Shown here: one piece after another, positions 32,875-43,509 of the stretch
Layout: each line of letters starts with the position of its first letter
Position numbering within the stretch: position 1 is the stretch's first letter
Origin: Rhynchopus euleeides
Lineage: Eukaryota > Euglenozoa > Diplonemea > Diplonemida > Diplonemidae
Direction of reading: 5' to 3'
Length of the DNA: 64,000 nucleotides
Assembly (NCBI GenBank): GCA_963210315.1
Contig: OY723312.1
Coordinates: 372,001 to 436,000, forward strand
Notes under the pieces: generated by a model
What the model was told of the DNA's origin: nothing
Database searches by the model: none
Seen by the model: only the letters and a program-made list of their open reading frames with translations
Program-made: the position numbers and the translations under genes

Positions 32875-34300
32875 CAACACAGCTGGCGCACCACTGCGTC
32901 TCTGCGTGGCATCCCTGGGTACGGTGGATGTGTGTGTGGAGAAGGGAGCAAAGGGGCAACACCCGCACACACAGACAGACAGGGTGGGCTATATGATCCG
33001 CGCAGGATATCCCACACAAAACGTGGTCACCACACACACACACACACACAGACAGACGCACACACATGAATCTGTGTGTAGCAGTGAAAACAGCATCGAT
33101 TACTTGCTCTTGATGTGATCCCCGCACACAAACACTGTATATTTTCATGTTAGCGGAGCACACCGAACGCCTCCTCTTGGTGATCTCCACTGTATGGCAC
33201 ACTTCGAAGCCCGAATTGGGAGGCAGACTATTACAGATAGAAGGACCTACAGCCTGACGCCATGTGGGACGGCCAGACCGCGGCATCACAAAACGCTGCC
33301 AGAAGTTGCGATGAATCGACAAACAGATGCTGAGTTCCACAGGGCAGGCCGCACGGTAAAGGGTGGGGTGAGGCCGGGGTGTGGTGCGGTGTGTCGTGTG
33401 TGTTTCACAGAACCGTGGGAGTCTTCGGTCGGACATAAGACACAAAACATCAATATCAAAAACGCGTCTCGTGGGAGATGGGGGTAACTCAGCCACCGCT
33501 TTTCCGTTGCATTAGGCACCGTTCAGTGCAAAAGCTGACGTACGGAGGGGCGAAGGCAGGGAGCAAAACACCACTCGTTGGCCTGATGAAGGGTGGTGTT
33601 TGTTCCGTTCGCCCCCCTTCCAACCTTGCAAGAAAACTGTTGTTGCAAGTGGTAGAAAAACAAATACGCACAGGGAAGTCGTCTTCTCTAGTCCTCCCTT
33701 GACTCCCTAGTCGCACCGAAGGTGCTTAAACAAGTTTACTGAATGGGATTTTTGATACCGCTCTGGGGTTGCGTCTGCCCTACCTCCACCTGCCACTCCC
33801 GTGGAAACGAGAGAGAAGATTGAAGCCGCAACTAAGAAGGCGGCACCCACTCAGATGCTGTTTTGAATTTTCTGGAGCTTCGGAGGAGGGGAGCGACGCC
33901 AGCAGGCGCCGCCAAGCATTTGAGAGGGGAGAAACGAACATACGGCAGCACTGGAGATATGAAGAGAGATGAAGGAAATCGGATGGCAATACAGATCGCG
34001 TGGGTTTTTTTGGAGGTCCATACGTTCCGACAGGCCTGGAAAGGCTCAAAACACAGACGCTGGTGTCCCCCCGGTCTGACCCGGGAGGGGAGGGGGGCAC
34101 TGCTCAGGACGTGAAAGGGAACTCCACACACAGCACAAATTAGAACTCGTCATAAGGAAAGTTTGCTCATGCAAATCAGTAAGGGCAGAGAAGAATCCCA
34201 GTGGGCATTCGCCGATCGCGAGAACACCCCACAACGGGTGTGTGCCCCGCGTGCTCTGCACAGCAGAATTTCCTCGTTTTTTTTGTGCTGAAGCGTACAG
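32875..34300. other. Non-coding region with CA repeat and a CCTGATGAAG motif
   Basis: Contains a CA microsatellite (about 33031-33050), the CCTGATGAAG stem-loop at 33565-33605 (AAACACCACTC paired with GGGTGGTGTTT) and otherwise unique sequence. No gene was recognised. Confidence 0.45.
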
Positions 34301-34654
34301 GAGGTACATATACAAGCCAGAACTCATCGAAGACCTGGCTAATGCCACCTACATAGCGCCTGACACCCACCGGATGACGTGGTTGGCAAGCAACATGCAT
34401 TGCAACCCTCAGATGTGGTGTGTTGGGGCATTTTCTTTTCCAACCTCCCACACAGTGGCACTGTACGGTACCAAACGGTGGCACAAAATTTAGGTACCCC
34501 AATTCGGGCACCTGAGGTGCCCGGAATGGTGGAAAAGTGGGGTTCGATGGGTTTCCGGACCGATCTGGGGGGGTTTGGAGGGTTTACGGGGGCTTTGGGG
34601 CATCTGCGCCGGTTTTTTGAAAAATCGTGTTTGTCACCCCCATTTGACCCCCCC
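34301..34654. mobile_element. Element X, right-end fragment
   Basis: 354 bp matching the right third of X, from GGAGGTACATATACAAGCC to CATTTGACCCCCCC before TA (34655-34656). It is inverted relative to the left arm of the complete X copy at 40074, so together they extend the palindrome around the channel gene. Confidence 0.85.
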
Positions 34655-34695
34655 TAGCCCCCCCCCCCCCCCCCCCGTCGCCCCCCCTCCCGCTC

Positions 34696-35556
34696 AGGCA
34701 TGTCGCTAAGCGTCGACCGTCGACCCAGTGATTTTGGGTTTCCCCCCCCATAAAAAAGCGTCGACCCAGCGTCGACCCAGTGGAACTGGGTTGACGCTTG
34801 GTCGAGGCTTGGAGCGTCGACCTAGTGGAACTGGGTTGCCATTCAAGCCTGGACCAAGCGTCAACCCATTTATTACGCTGGGTCGACGCGAACCTAGCGT
34901 TGACCCGGTTACACTGGGTCGACGCTCACCAAGCGTCGACCAAGCGTCAACCCACTTTCACTGGGTCGACGTCGAAGAGAGTATGGTTTTGCAGGAACAG
35001 ATGCTCACTACCGTGGCCTCCGGCGGCTGGGGGCTCCGCCCCCCAGACCCCCTGTGGCGTATGTCTCGTACTCAAGTCATTCGATTCCCACCAGGTCAGG
35101 GAATCCAACCACTCCAATAGCCTCAGGGACGTAGCCAACTCACACAGAATCTGTACGCCCACAATGAACAGATGTTCACTACCGTGGCCTCCGGCGGCTG
35201 GGGGGCACTGCCCCCCAGACCCCCCATCTCGCGTGCCCGTCTCGTAACCAAGTCCTTGCGCTTCAACGGCCCTGGCATATCAGGGGGTAGCGTCGAAATC
35301 ATGGTCCCGAAAGCCATTTTTTGGGTTTCCTCCGGCACCCGAGTGGCGCGAGCGGGAGAGGAACCACGGAAGGAACCCAGCGCCTCACACCGTGCCCACC
35401 TAGTGGTCCACTGATGGGGAAATGAGGCAACAACACGAGCGCGCGCGAAGCGCGCGCGAGAAAAATTTGCCCCTAGTGTTTTCCCCCCTGATCCCCCCCC
35501 AAAACAGGAGCGTCAACCCACCAAATCTCCAAAATCGAAAAGTTAGCGACAGGCCT
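34696..35556 (+). repeat. Left inverted arm (861 bp)
   Basis: Contains GCGTCGACCCAGTG words (34705-34975), two copies of the CCGTGGCCTCCGGCGG repeat (about 34999-35052 and 35172-35224), and a CGCGCGCGAAGCGCGCGCG hairpin near 35440-35460. It matches 39203-40032 in reverse with small indels. Confidence 0.9.
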
Positions 35557-35731
35557 GCCTCCCGCTTTAACTACCCCTCGAAAAGGTGCAATTTGACGTT
35601 CGGAGACCACTGTGCTCTCTCACCCCCACGCCCGCCCCGTGAGGGGGTCCTCAACGAGGTGCCGGGGGGGCCTCTGGAGTTCCACCCTCATCGAGGAACG
35701 TCACGCTCTGCCGCGGCTGCGAGCTCCCCCT

Positions 35732-38700
35732 CTATGAGGACACTGTATCGACGCCCAGAAACGTGGTGTTTGCGCTGTAACACTGCGACCCCCCGAACGT
35801 GGAATCCTGGGGATCGATCGTCAGCGGCGCATTGGGGGTCAGCGGGCTCGAGGCTGACACTGCAGAGCTCTGCCTCCCCTGGGACGGAACTGACAACAGC
35901 CGGCTCGGGGAAGCCCCAGCGGACGCAGTGGTCAACAGCCGGAGACGTGGCTTCCTTCTCGGCGAGATGACGCCGTGTGTTTTTCGGACCCAGTCAAACT
36001 CATCCTCCCACCCACCTTCCGACTTGTCCGACTTCTGCGGATCCTCTGGCTTGGTCGGGATCTCTGACGGTTCCGTCACTTCGAGCGATATGGATCGTGA
36101 CATGGCCCCGCAGGCCGGGATATCGCTCTCCTGCCGAGTCAGCGGGAACGAAGGTGAGCTCTGCCAGACATGGCTGCTGAAGTCATCGCTGCCAGTCCCC
36201 GTGGTGCTGGGGAATACACGGGAGCTCCCCTCTTGCGACACAGGCGTCCCACAACACCCCTCGATCACCCCAGCTGTGTTTCTCCTGTAGAGGGAGGACT
36301 GCTTGGGGAACCGAAGTTCCACTGAGGCGCCGCCGTGACGGCGCTTCATCTCCCGCAGACGCCAGGAAGCTCGTTCCGAAAGCCCCTCGTGCACCTGGGG
36401 GAATCTGTCCATCACAATGTTGAAGTCTTCCACATCGATCTCCAACAGGTTGGTGTAGGTCTGCGATATGACAGTTGCGGTGCGCGCCACTCCTGCGAGA
36501 AGCGCAATCTCCCCAAACACGTCGCCCTGCGTCAGCACCGCCAGCACAGCGCCCATGGGGTCGCGCACCTCACACGACCCTGTCTGAAGGAGAAACAGTG
36601 TGGACCCGATGTCGCCTTTCTGGATCACGATGCAGTCCGGAGGGTACACCCTGAGCGACATGCAGCGTGTCAGCGCGAAAACTGCTTCATAACTCTCTTT
36701 GATACAGTGGGCGAAGACCGGGGAGTTCTGCAGGGCAATGCACCCGCTGACGAGCTCGACCGACACCGACAGCTGCAGGGGCAGGTCTGAAAGCAACTCA
36801 TCTGTCGTCCTGATCAGCCCTGTTGTGGTGAAGACATGCTCGTGGTACCGTATGACCTCCTGCAGGAAGGACTGCGGGAGGCGCTGCCCCTTCACCTCGT
36901 TGCCGACCACCTCGCGCACCTCCTCCAGGTATGCGCTGTACGATGCCTGGCGCGACATCATGCGCAGCGACGTGGCTATCACAGACAGGACGAATGCGTA
37001 GACGAACACGCCGACCACCACCAGGCACAGCGCAAACAAGGCATGCGCATCGTCCCGAGGGAAATCCCCACGCGACAACCCTGCCATGGTGTTGACTGTG
37101 TAACTCAGGCTCTGCAGGTACTGGAGCGATAGCGCCTGCTCGCTGTATCTGTCTAGGGTGAGCACCACAGACGTCGCGGCATCGCCTGCCGTCAGGGATA
37201 TCCTGTGGAAGATGCACGCCGTGAGGTGCGCGATCAGCATCCACCAATAGAGAGCGTTGCCGATGCGCCACCACCGCGTCCCCAGCAGGCGGGAGAAACA
37301 GCTCTGGAAGGTCGTCTGGTTTTGCCCGAGCAGCACCATCTTGCTGAGGCGCAGCGCTGGGTGCGCAAACCACGGCCCGTAGTAGGATCCAGCGATGATG
37401 TCAAGCGGGAGGGCGGCAAACAGGTCGCAGCAGAACCCGGCTGAGCTAAGGTAGTGATGCATCCTGTCGCTGAAGGTGAATGTCATCCTCCCCCCGATCT
37501 GCTTTGGGATGACAGCACGGAGGTACATCGCGTAGAACAGCACGCCGTCAGACAGAGTGAGCACGACGTAGAGGAGGGCGATGACGCAGTCCGCATTGGT
37601 GTACCTTATGCCGGGTCTGGGGAATTCAAAGCGCATGTCAAAGCAGAGGAAGAAGAGCGGGACGATAATTTGCAGCTGCAGGTAGGCGAAGAATATCCAT
37701 TGAAACCGTGCTTCGTACCATGCGAGTATGTCCCGGAATTCGTCATCAGCGATCTGCTCGTCCGATGCGACAGCGCCCATGACTTGGATGCCACGGGATG
37801 CGACGAGCTGGCGGAGCTCCCGCATCCACTCTTCGAACCTCGCCTCCTCCGCCGCGCCCTCCGCCGCGATGAACATCGAGATGAACTCCTGCAGGCCCAT
37901 CAGCCCGTTCCCATCCAGGTCAAACTCCTTGACGCATTCAACCACGTCGTCGAGGCGGTGCTCGAGGCCCAGCTCTTGCAGCAGCTGGGCAACCTCTTCA
38001 GGCGGCAGATCCCCATCAAACGTTGCGTCGTGCCGCTGCCACACGCGGATCACATCATCAGGGGTCACTCCTGCAAGGCTGGCCAGGGAACAGCTGACTC
38101 GCACCGCGCTGTAGCAGCTTGTGAACTTCGGAACGTAACTCGCGTAAACCTTAGAGAATATGCCGAACGTGATCTTGCCATCTCGATCGGAGTCAACCTC
38201 TGCAAAAAACTCCAGCTCTGTCACGGTCTCCATTTCGACGCCCAGGATCTTCAGGAGTGACGTCAGCTCATCCGGGCAGAGATAACCTTTTCCTTCGCGG
38301 CCCACCTCGCAGCTCTCGAATAGGTTGTAAAGGAGCCCCCCCACCTTCGTGGAGTACACACCACGCTTCGTGATGACAGAATGCGAATGCGAGAGGGAAG
38401 CGTCCATCAAGGAGCCTCTTCCTGAAACCGTATCCTCCAAGATGCTCTCCATCATCCCCCCGAGCTCGAAGGATGTGGACAGCTTGATGTCGCCGTTGAA
38501 TTTGAAAGACTTCTTCCGCCCCTCGGTGAGGGGCAGCGGGAGCGGGAGCTGGGGCAGGGCCGAGGCGGTCGACACCTTGCGCCTCACCTGCCTGAGGGAG
38601 GCGACACTCCCCAGCAGCTTGCTGTTGCTGGTAACCTTTCCCGTCTTGCGCAGCGAGATCTCATCCGCGAGCCTCATGAAAGATTTGCAGCTGGGGAGCC

Positions 38701-39124
38701 GCTTTATAGCTTCGGTTGACTCGTTGCCCTCTGCCCTATCCCGCAGCATGGCCCCACGCTTGCTGGCGCTGGGGCTGCCTGACATATCCCCCTGCCATTC
38801 CATTGACAGAGGTGCAAAGATGGGCACATCGCGGCTAGACCCCGCCCTGGGTGTAGGTTGGTGCGCCACCGGAATCGTGAGCGACAAGCAGACTTCGTGA
38901 TCCTGAGGGGCTAAACCGGCTTCCACAGGGCTGAGATCAGAATTCTGGGGGGAGAGCGCAGCAGATGTCCCCGAAGACCCCGAGGAAAGCACAGACAGCG
39001 CGAGTGAGTCGGTTGTGTGGAGCACGGCGGAAGGCGATATTGGAAGGTGTGGGGGCGTGGAGGACAAGAGTGCCATGGGGGACATCACGGGGCTGGGTGC
39101 TCTTGAGGATTTGGGGGATGCCAT
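35732..39124 (-). CDS. EF-hand cyclic-nucleotide-gated-type cation channel
   Basis: A membrane ion channel of the CNG/HCN/EAG superfamily, 1130 residues from the Met at 39124 (MASPKSSRAPSPVM). Upstream codons of the same frame lie in the repeat arm, so I exclude them. Residues 1-250 are Ser/Pro-rich. Paired EF-hand loops lie at about 311-322 (DSDRDGKITFGI, position 12 not acidic) and 402-413 (DLDGNGLMGLQE, canonical). Six membrane segments span about 475-719, with a weakly charged S4 (LRLSKMVLL) and pore TMAGLSRGD (about 679-687) in place of GYG. A C-linker and a cyclic-nucleotide-binding domain follow (804-912) with GDVFGEIALLAGVARTATV, retaining the phosphate-binding Glu and Arg. The C-terminus is Ser/Thr-rich. 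No intron is seen. Calcium and cyclic-nucleotide control are inferred from the domains. Confidence 0.88.
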   Translation of the reverse strand: MASPKSSRAPSPVMSPMALLSSTPPHLPISPSAVLHTTDSLALSVLSSGSSGTSAALSPQNSDLSPVEAGLAPQDHEVCLSLTIPVAHQPTPRAGSSRDVPIFAPLSMEWQGDMSGSPSASKRGAMLRDRAEGNESTEAIKRLPSCKSFMRLADEISLRKTGKVTSNSKLLGSVASLRQVRRKVSTASALPQLPLPLPLTEGRKKSFKFNGDIKLSTSFELGGMMESILEDTVSGRGSLMDASLSHSHSVITKRGVYSTKVGGLLYNLFESCEVGREGKGYLCPDELTSLLKILGVEMETVTELEFFAEVDSDRDGKITFGIFSKVYASYVPKFTSCYSAVRVSCSLASLAGVTPDDVIRVWQRHDATFDGDLPPEEVAQLLQELGLEHRLDDVVECVKEFDLDGNGLMGLQEFISMFIAAEGAAEEARFEEWMRELRQLVASRGIQVMGAVASDEQIADDEFRDILAWYEARFQWIFFAYLQLQIIVPLFFLCFDMRFEFPRPGIRYTNADCVIALLYVVLTLSDGVLFYAMYLRAVIPKQIGGRMTFTFSDRMHHYLSSAGFCCDLFAALPLDIIAGSYYGPWFAHPALRLSKMVLLGQNQTTFQSCFSRLLGTRWWRIGNALYWWMLIAHLTACIFHRISLTAGDAATSVVLTLDRYSEQALSLQYLQSLSYTVNTMAGLSRGDFPRDDAHALFALCLVVVGVFVYAFVLSVIATSLRMMSRQASYSAYLEEVREVVGNEVKGQRLPQSFLQEVIRYHEHVFTTTGLIRTTDELLSDLPLQLSVSVELVSGCIALQNSPVFAHCIKESYEAVFALTRCMSLRVYPPDCIVIQKGDIGSTLFLLQTGSCEVRDPMGAVLAVLTQGDVFGEIALLAGVARTATVISQTYTNLLEIDVEDFNIVMDRFPQVHEGLSERASWRLREMKRRHGGASVELRFPKQSSLYRRNTAGVIEGCCGTPVSQEGSSRVFPSTTGTGSDDFSSHVWQSSPSFPLTRQESDIPACGAMSRSISLEVTEPSEIPTKPEDPQKSDKSEGGWEDEFDWVRKTHGVISPRRKPRLRLLTTASAGASPSRLLSVPSQGRQSSAVSASSPLTPNAPLTIDPQDSTFGGSQCYSANTTFLGVDTVSS

Positions 39125-39202
39125 AACGAGGAGTTGGTGGAGGGGGTGGGGAGGGTGTGCGTGTGGCAGGGCCACTCTGATCACACAATCCCTGAGGGGC
39201 GC

Positions 39203-40032
39203 AGGCCTGTCGCTAACTTTTCGATTTTGGAGATTTGGTGGGTTGACGCTCCTGTTTTGGGGGGGGATCAGGGGGGAAAACACTAGGGGTCAATTTTTCT
39301 CGCGCGCGCTTCGCGCGCGCTCGTGTTGCCAAATTTTGAATTTTCCCATCGGTGGACCACTAGGTGGGCACGGTGTGAGGCGCTGGGTTCCTTCCGTGGT
39401 TCCTCTCCCGCTCGCGCCGTCGGGTGCCGGAGGAAACCAAAAAATGGCTTTCGGGACCATGATTTCGACGCTGCCCCCTGATATGTCACGGCCGTCAAAG
39501 CGCAAGGACTTGGTTACTAGACGGGCACGCGAGATGGGGGGTCTGGGGGGCAGAGCCCCCCATCCGCCGGAGGCCACGGTAGTGAGCATCTGTTCATTGT
39601 GGGCGTACAGATTCTGTGTGAGTTGGCTGCGTCCTCCTGAGGCTACTGGAGTGGGTGGATTCCCTGACCTGATGGGAATCGAATGACTTGAGTACGAGAC
39701 ATACGCCACAGGGGGGTCTGGGGGGCGGAGCCCCCCAGCCGCCGGAGGCCACGGTAGTGAGCATCTGTTCCTGCAAAACCATACTCTCTTCGACGTCGAC
39801 CCAGTGAAAGTGGGTTGACGCTTGGTCGACGCTTGGTGAGCGTCGACCCAGTGTAATAAATGGGTTGACGCTTGGTCCAGGCTTGAATGGCAACCCAGTT
39901 CCACTAGGTCGACGCTCCAAGCCTCGACCAAGCGTCAACCCAGTCCACTGGGTCGACGCTGGGTCGACGCTTTTTTATGGGGGGGGAAACCCAAAATCAC
40001 TGGGTCGACGGTCGACGCTTAGCGACATGCCT
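39203..40032 (-). repeat. Right inverted arm (830 bp)
   Basis: Inverse of 34696-35556. CCGTGGCCTCCGGCGG repeats lie at about 39537-39594 and 39713-39770, and GTCGACCCAGTG words at 39795-40020. Confidence 0.9.
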
Positions 40033-40073
40033 GTGAGGGGCGGTGGTGGTGGTGGGGGGGGGGGGGGGGGGTA

Positions 40074-41221
40074 GGGGGGGTCAAATGGGGGTGACAAACA
40101 CGATTTTTCAAAAAACCGGCGCAGAGGCCCCAAAGCCCCCGTAAACCCTCCAAACCCCCCCAGATCGGTCCGGAAACCCATCGAACCCCACTTTTCCACC
40201 ATTCCGGGCACCTCAGGTGCCCGAATTGGGGTACCTAAATTTTGTGCCACCGTTTGGTACCGGACAGTGCCACTGTGTGGGAGGTTGGAAAAGAAAATGC
40301 CCCAACACACCACATCTGAGGGTTGCAATGCATGTTGCTTGCCAACCACGTCATCCGGTGGGTGTCAGGCGCTATGTAGGTGGCATCAGCCAGGTCTTCG
40401 ATGTGTTCTGGCTTGTATATGTACCTCCCTGTCACCATGCACCGGGAGGCTGCCTGTAGGTACGGAACAAGTCCAGATGGTCGTGTGATTCCTGTGCAGC
40501 AGTGCTCCACAACCGGGATGTGTTGACAACGACTGTTGCAACACGAGCTGTACATTCCGGGAACACACGAAGTGCGCTGTCGTGGTACCCATTGTGCAGA
40601 ATTGGTAGTTGCTGCGGTCTACTTTGCCTGGCCCAAGAGCACTGATACTGAACAGTGCAATATGCGTGGCGAGGTGAATGCAACGGAAGCGCGCAAAGTC
40701 AATACAGCTCTCGGATGGCGGGTGGTGGTGCCACTAGTGTGTGACGTTCACTCGAGGATACAACGCATCACAATGAATCAGCAACCGTGGACCGAGTACA
40801 ATACGCTCTCTGTGGCTGGTGTGGGGGACAAAGGCAGTGCCTGTGCCGCAGGCAGGGAGGTACATATACAAGCCAGAACACATCGAAGACCTGGCTGATG
40901 CCACCTACATAGCGCCTGACACCCACCGGATGACGTGGTTGGCAAGCAACATGCATTGCAACCCTCAGATGTGGTGTGTTGGGGCATTTTCTTTTCCAAC
41001 CTCCCACACAGTGGCACTGTACGGTACCAAACGGTGGCACAAAATTTAGGTACCCCAATTCGGGCACCTGAGGTGCCCGGAATGGTGGAAAAGTGGGGTT
41101 CGATGGGTTTCCGGACCGATCTGGGGGGGTTTGGAGGGTTTACGGGGGCTTTGGGGCCTCTGCGCCGGTTTTTTGAAAAATCGTGTTTATCCACGTAAAA
41201 GGGGGGGCATTTGACCCCCCC
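40074..41221. mobile_element. Element X, complete copy
   Basis: 1148 bp with ends GGGGGGGTCAAATG and CATTTGACCCCCCC, flanked by TA (40072-40073, 41222-41223). The terminal inverted repeats of about 350 bp include GGCACCTCAGGTGCCC. This intact copy proves the insertion of Y in X1. The right TA is shared with Q2. It is non-coding. Confidence 0.92.
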
Positions 41222-41223
41222 TA

Positions 41224-42008
41224 GGCATAGGGTGCGGGCGATTCGGTTATCGCCCAAATCGCAAAAATTATCGCCCTCATTATCGCCCATTCTGTCAAGG
41301 CGATAAGTGGGCGATAATTTTTCCGTCGTATTTTTGGGGCAAAATGGCGGCCAGGGACGTCAGATCACTGCTGAGGTGGTGAGTGGATCATTGCCTCAGT
41401 GAAGACCCGGTTCCTGACCTAGATCAAGCCCTCTGCTCCAGTGTTCTCAGTGGGTGATGACTCTGTGGGGTCAGAACCGCCCCAGGTCTCAGATCAGCCG
41501 TGAAGCTTCCTGTGAGCTATGCAACGAGTCATCTCAAACGTACAGAGTTCATCTCCTCCCATTCAGACCGACTACACTAGGACCACGCATCTCCTTCAAC
41601 ACTAAGGTGTACCCGCTTCATGCTCACGAGTGCTCCTAGTACTGGCGAGTGAACAGGTCCTGAGCGAGGTCAGGATCTGGGCCAATGCCCAGTTCCTCAC
41701 GGGTTTTGACTGAGGAAGTGACCCACCCGCATGACGTCAGTGGTCAGAAGCTGATTTCTGATGCAGAATCCTAGGTCTTGGCCCAGTTGTTGACGAGGTC
41801 ACAGGGCCCTGTGGGACCCAGGGTCAGTAGAGCGGTAACCCACTCGCCACTAGGTGAAGACCCCTTCAGAAAGTGTGAAAGAAAACGGGCGATACTGGGC
41901 GATAATCGGGCGATAATGGGCGATAAGGCGATTCGATACGCGATAATCGGGGCTCGAACCCGGTTGGGCGAATATAGGGCGATAGGCGAATCGCCCGCAC
42001 CCTATGCC
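41224..42008. mobile_element. TA-flanked element Q, copy 2
   Basis: 785 bp, near-identical to 11432-12223 with small indels. It is flanked by TA on both sides and joined to X directly. Words GGCGATAA/TTATCGCC are present at both ends. Confidence 0.9.
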
Positions 42009-42010
42009 TA

Positions 42011-43509
42011 GGGGGGGGGGGGCCACCAGATACTAGAGAAAAAAGGAGCAGCTGCCCGAGCTCAGCCGGGGTGCTCGAAAAACCGTTCCAGCTGCTGGGG
42101 GAGGGGAGGGAATAGGAATCTGTCTGTTGTCACTGTTGTTAAATTCTGCGTGCGGGGACCGGAGAGCTGAAGAGCCCGGACAGCACGAAAGAGCCTGATG
42201 AAGGGCGTTGTAGTGGTGTCTCGTCTCCGTCCCTTCCAACCTCACCTCAGTGAGTGAAGTCTTCTTGATGATTGAACGCCTGTGCACCCGAAGGCGCGCG
42301 AGAAGAATTTTCATAACACTCTTCGTCGAGTTTGACCGCAACGTGTTACTCAGTCACCCCGGCCTGTTTAGCTCAAGGCTGTGGGAGCGGGTGGGGGTAT
42401 GGGCAGGGGGGGTAGGGGGTCAGTCTCAGTCTTGCATTGCACCAGGCTCTCGCTCATTCCAATACGTTGGTGTGGCAGGCCACACTTCTCCAGAGGGCGG
42501 GTGCACCAGTGCAGGCTGCACCTTCGTTGGTGTTTGCCTCCAGCATGCCGGCAGCCGCTGCTTGTGCTCCGTGTGGAGAAGTCGTGCCTGCAGAACAGAA
42601 GAAGTGATTACAAAGCTATATGTGCCTCCTCCCGCTGGATCGTGAAGTGACACAACAACAACAACAACAACAAAAACGGGACAACAAAACCAACAACTGC
42701 CTGCAATTGTTTTGCTGAAACGCAGAACACCCCCCTCTCCCCACTCTTTGTGCACACACCACTACCCGAGTCTGGCGGAGCAGTGGGAGGGGGGCAGGGT
42801 GTCGTTGATCCATCAAGAAAGGGGCAGAAAGCTTCCCCAAGGGGAAGCTTTCTTTGGTCAAGACGTATGCCCAGTGGCGTGCAGTGAGGTGGGTCAGGAT
42901 GTGTGACGTTCTTAAGGAGGGCTTGTGCGGGGGAATCGCACCTGCCTCAGCTTTTTTTCTCTAAAACAACAAAGGTTAAGAATGGTTACACTCGTGTGGC
43001 TCTCCTGTTGCCGTTGCAGTGCCGTACGGGGATGCTCCCGTTCAACGCGGGTTGGCCGTGGCCTCGCCAGGCACCACTTCGTGAGGAGCCATAGTCACAC
43101 GGACACGGACACGGGAAGGGGTGGGGTGAGGAGGAGCAAAGAGGGATAAACAAGGAGGCGGGGCTTAGGCAGCATTCATTGGCGTGCTTGAGCTGCACTC
43201 ACGTGGCGGGACGTTGTATTGCGTATGTGGCTGTCTGCAGGGACGCTCAGCCCACGACTGACGTGTACAGCCCTTCCTCGCCCATCGCCGCCATCTGCTG
43301 CTCCTGCACCGCCCCGCCACGGAGGGCTGCTGGCCTTCGTGGGTTTCTTGAAAAGAAAGTGCTCGTTCGACGTTGAGGAAACAACATGCACACGACAACT
43401 GGCTAGAAATCCATAATTCCGGCAAAATGTGCGTTTACTGCTGCTTCTCTCCTGTCGCTATTTCCTTCCCGCGAGCGATTCGAATGAGTGTGCAAGCAGA
43501 CAGTGAATG
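42011..43509. other. Non-coding region between Q2 and the membrane-protein gene
   Basis: Contains a CCTGATGAAG motif (42193), an ACAACA microsatellite (42653-42672) and the hairpin AAAGCTTCCCCAAGGGGAAGCTTT near 42827-42852. On the minus strand near 43255-43390 several overlapping frames are open, but none could be assigned. Confidence 0.4.

Larger units (their letters stand above)
34696..40032. mobile_element. Composite inverted-repeat structure enclosing a channel gene
   Basis: Two inverted copies of one element (34696-35556 and 39203-40032) bracket a 3.65 kb unique segment with one complete gene. Each copy is itself bounded by AGGCATGTCGCTAA and AGGCCTGTCGCTAA in inverted orientation. The outer ends carry GCGTCGACCCAGTG words. 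The gene's stop is 176 bp from the left arm and its start 79 bp from the right arm. No target duplication is visible at the outer borders. Confidence 0.75.

Noticed and set aside
39125..39283. Extending the channel gene to the upstream Met at 39283.
   Set aside because: The first 27 or so codons lie in the right repeat arm and are the same sequence as 35480-35550 inverted, so they are element-derived.
43176..43425. Possible small gene on the minus strand near 43.2-43.4 kb.
   Set aside because: All three frames are partly open with high GC, and no frame shows a clear start, splice signal or family resemblance.
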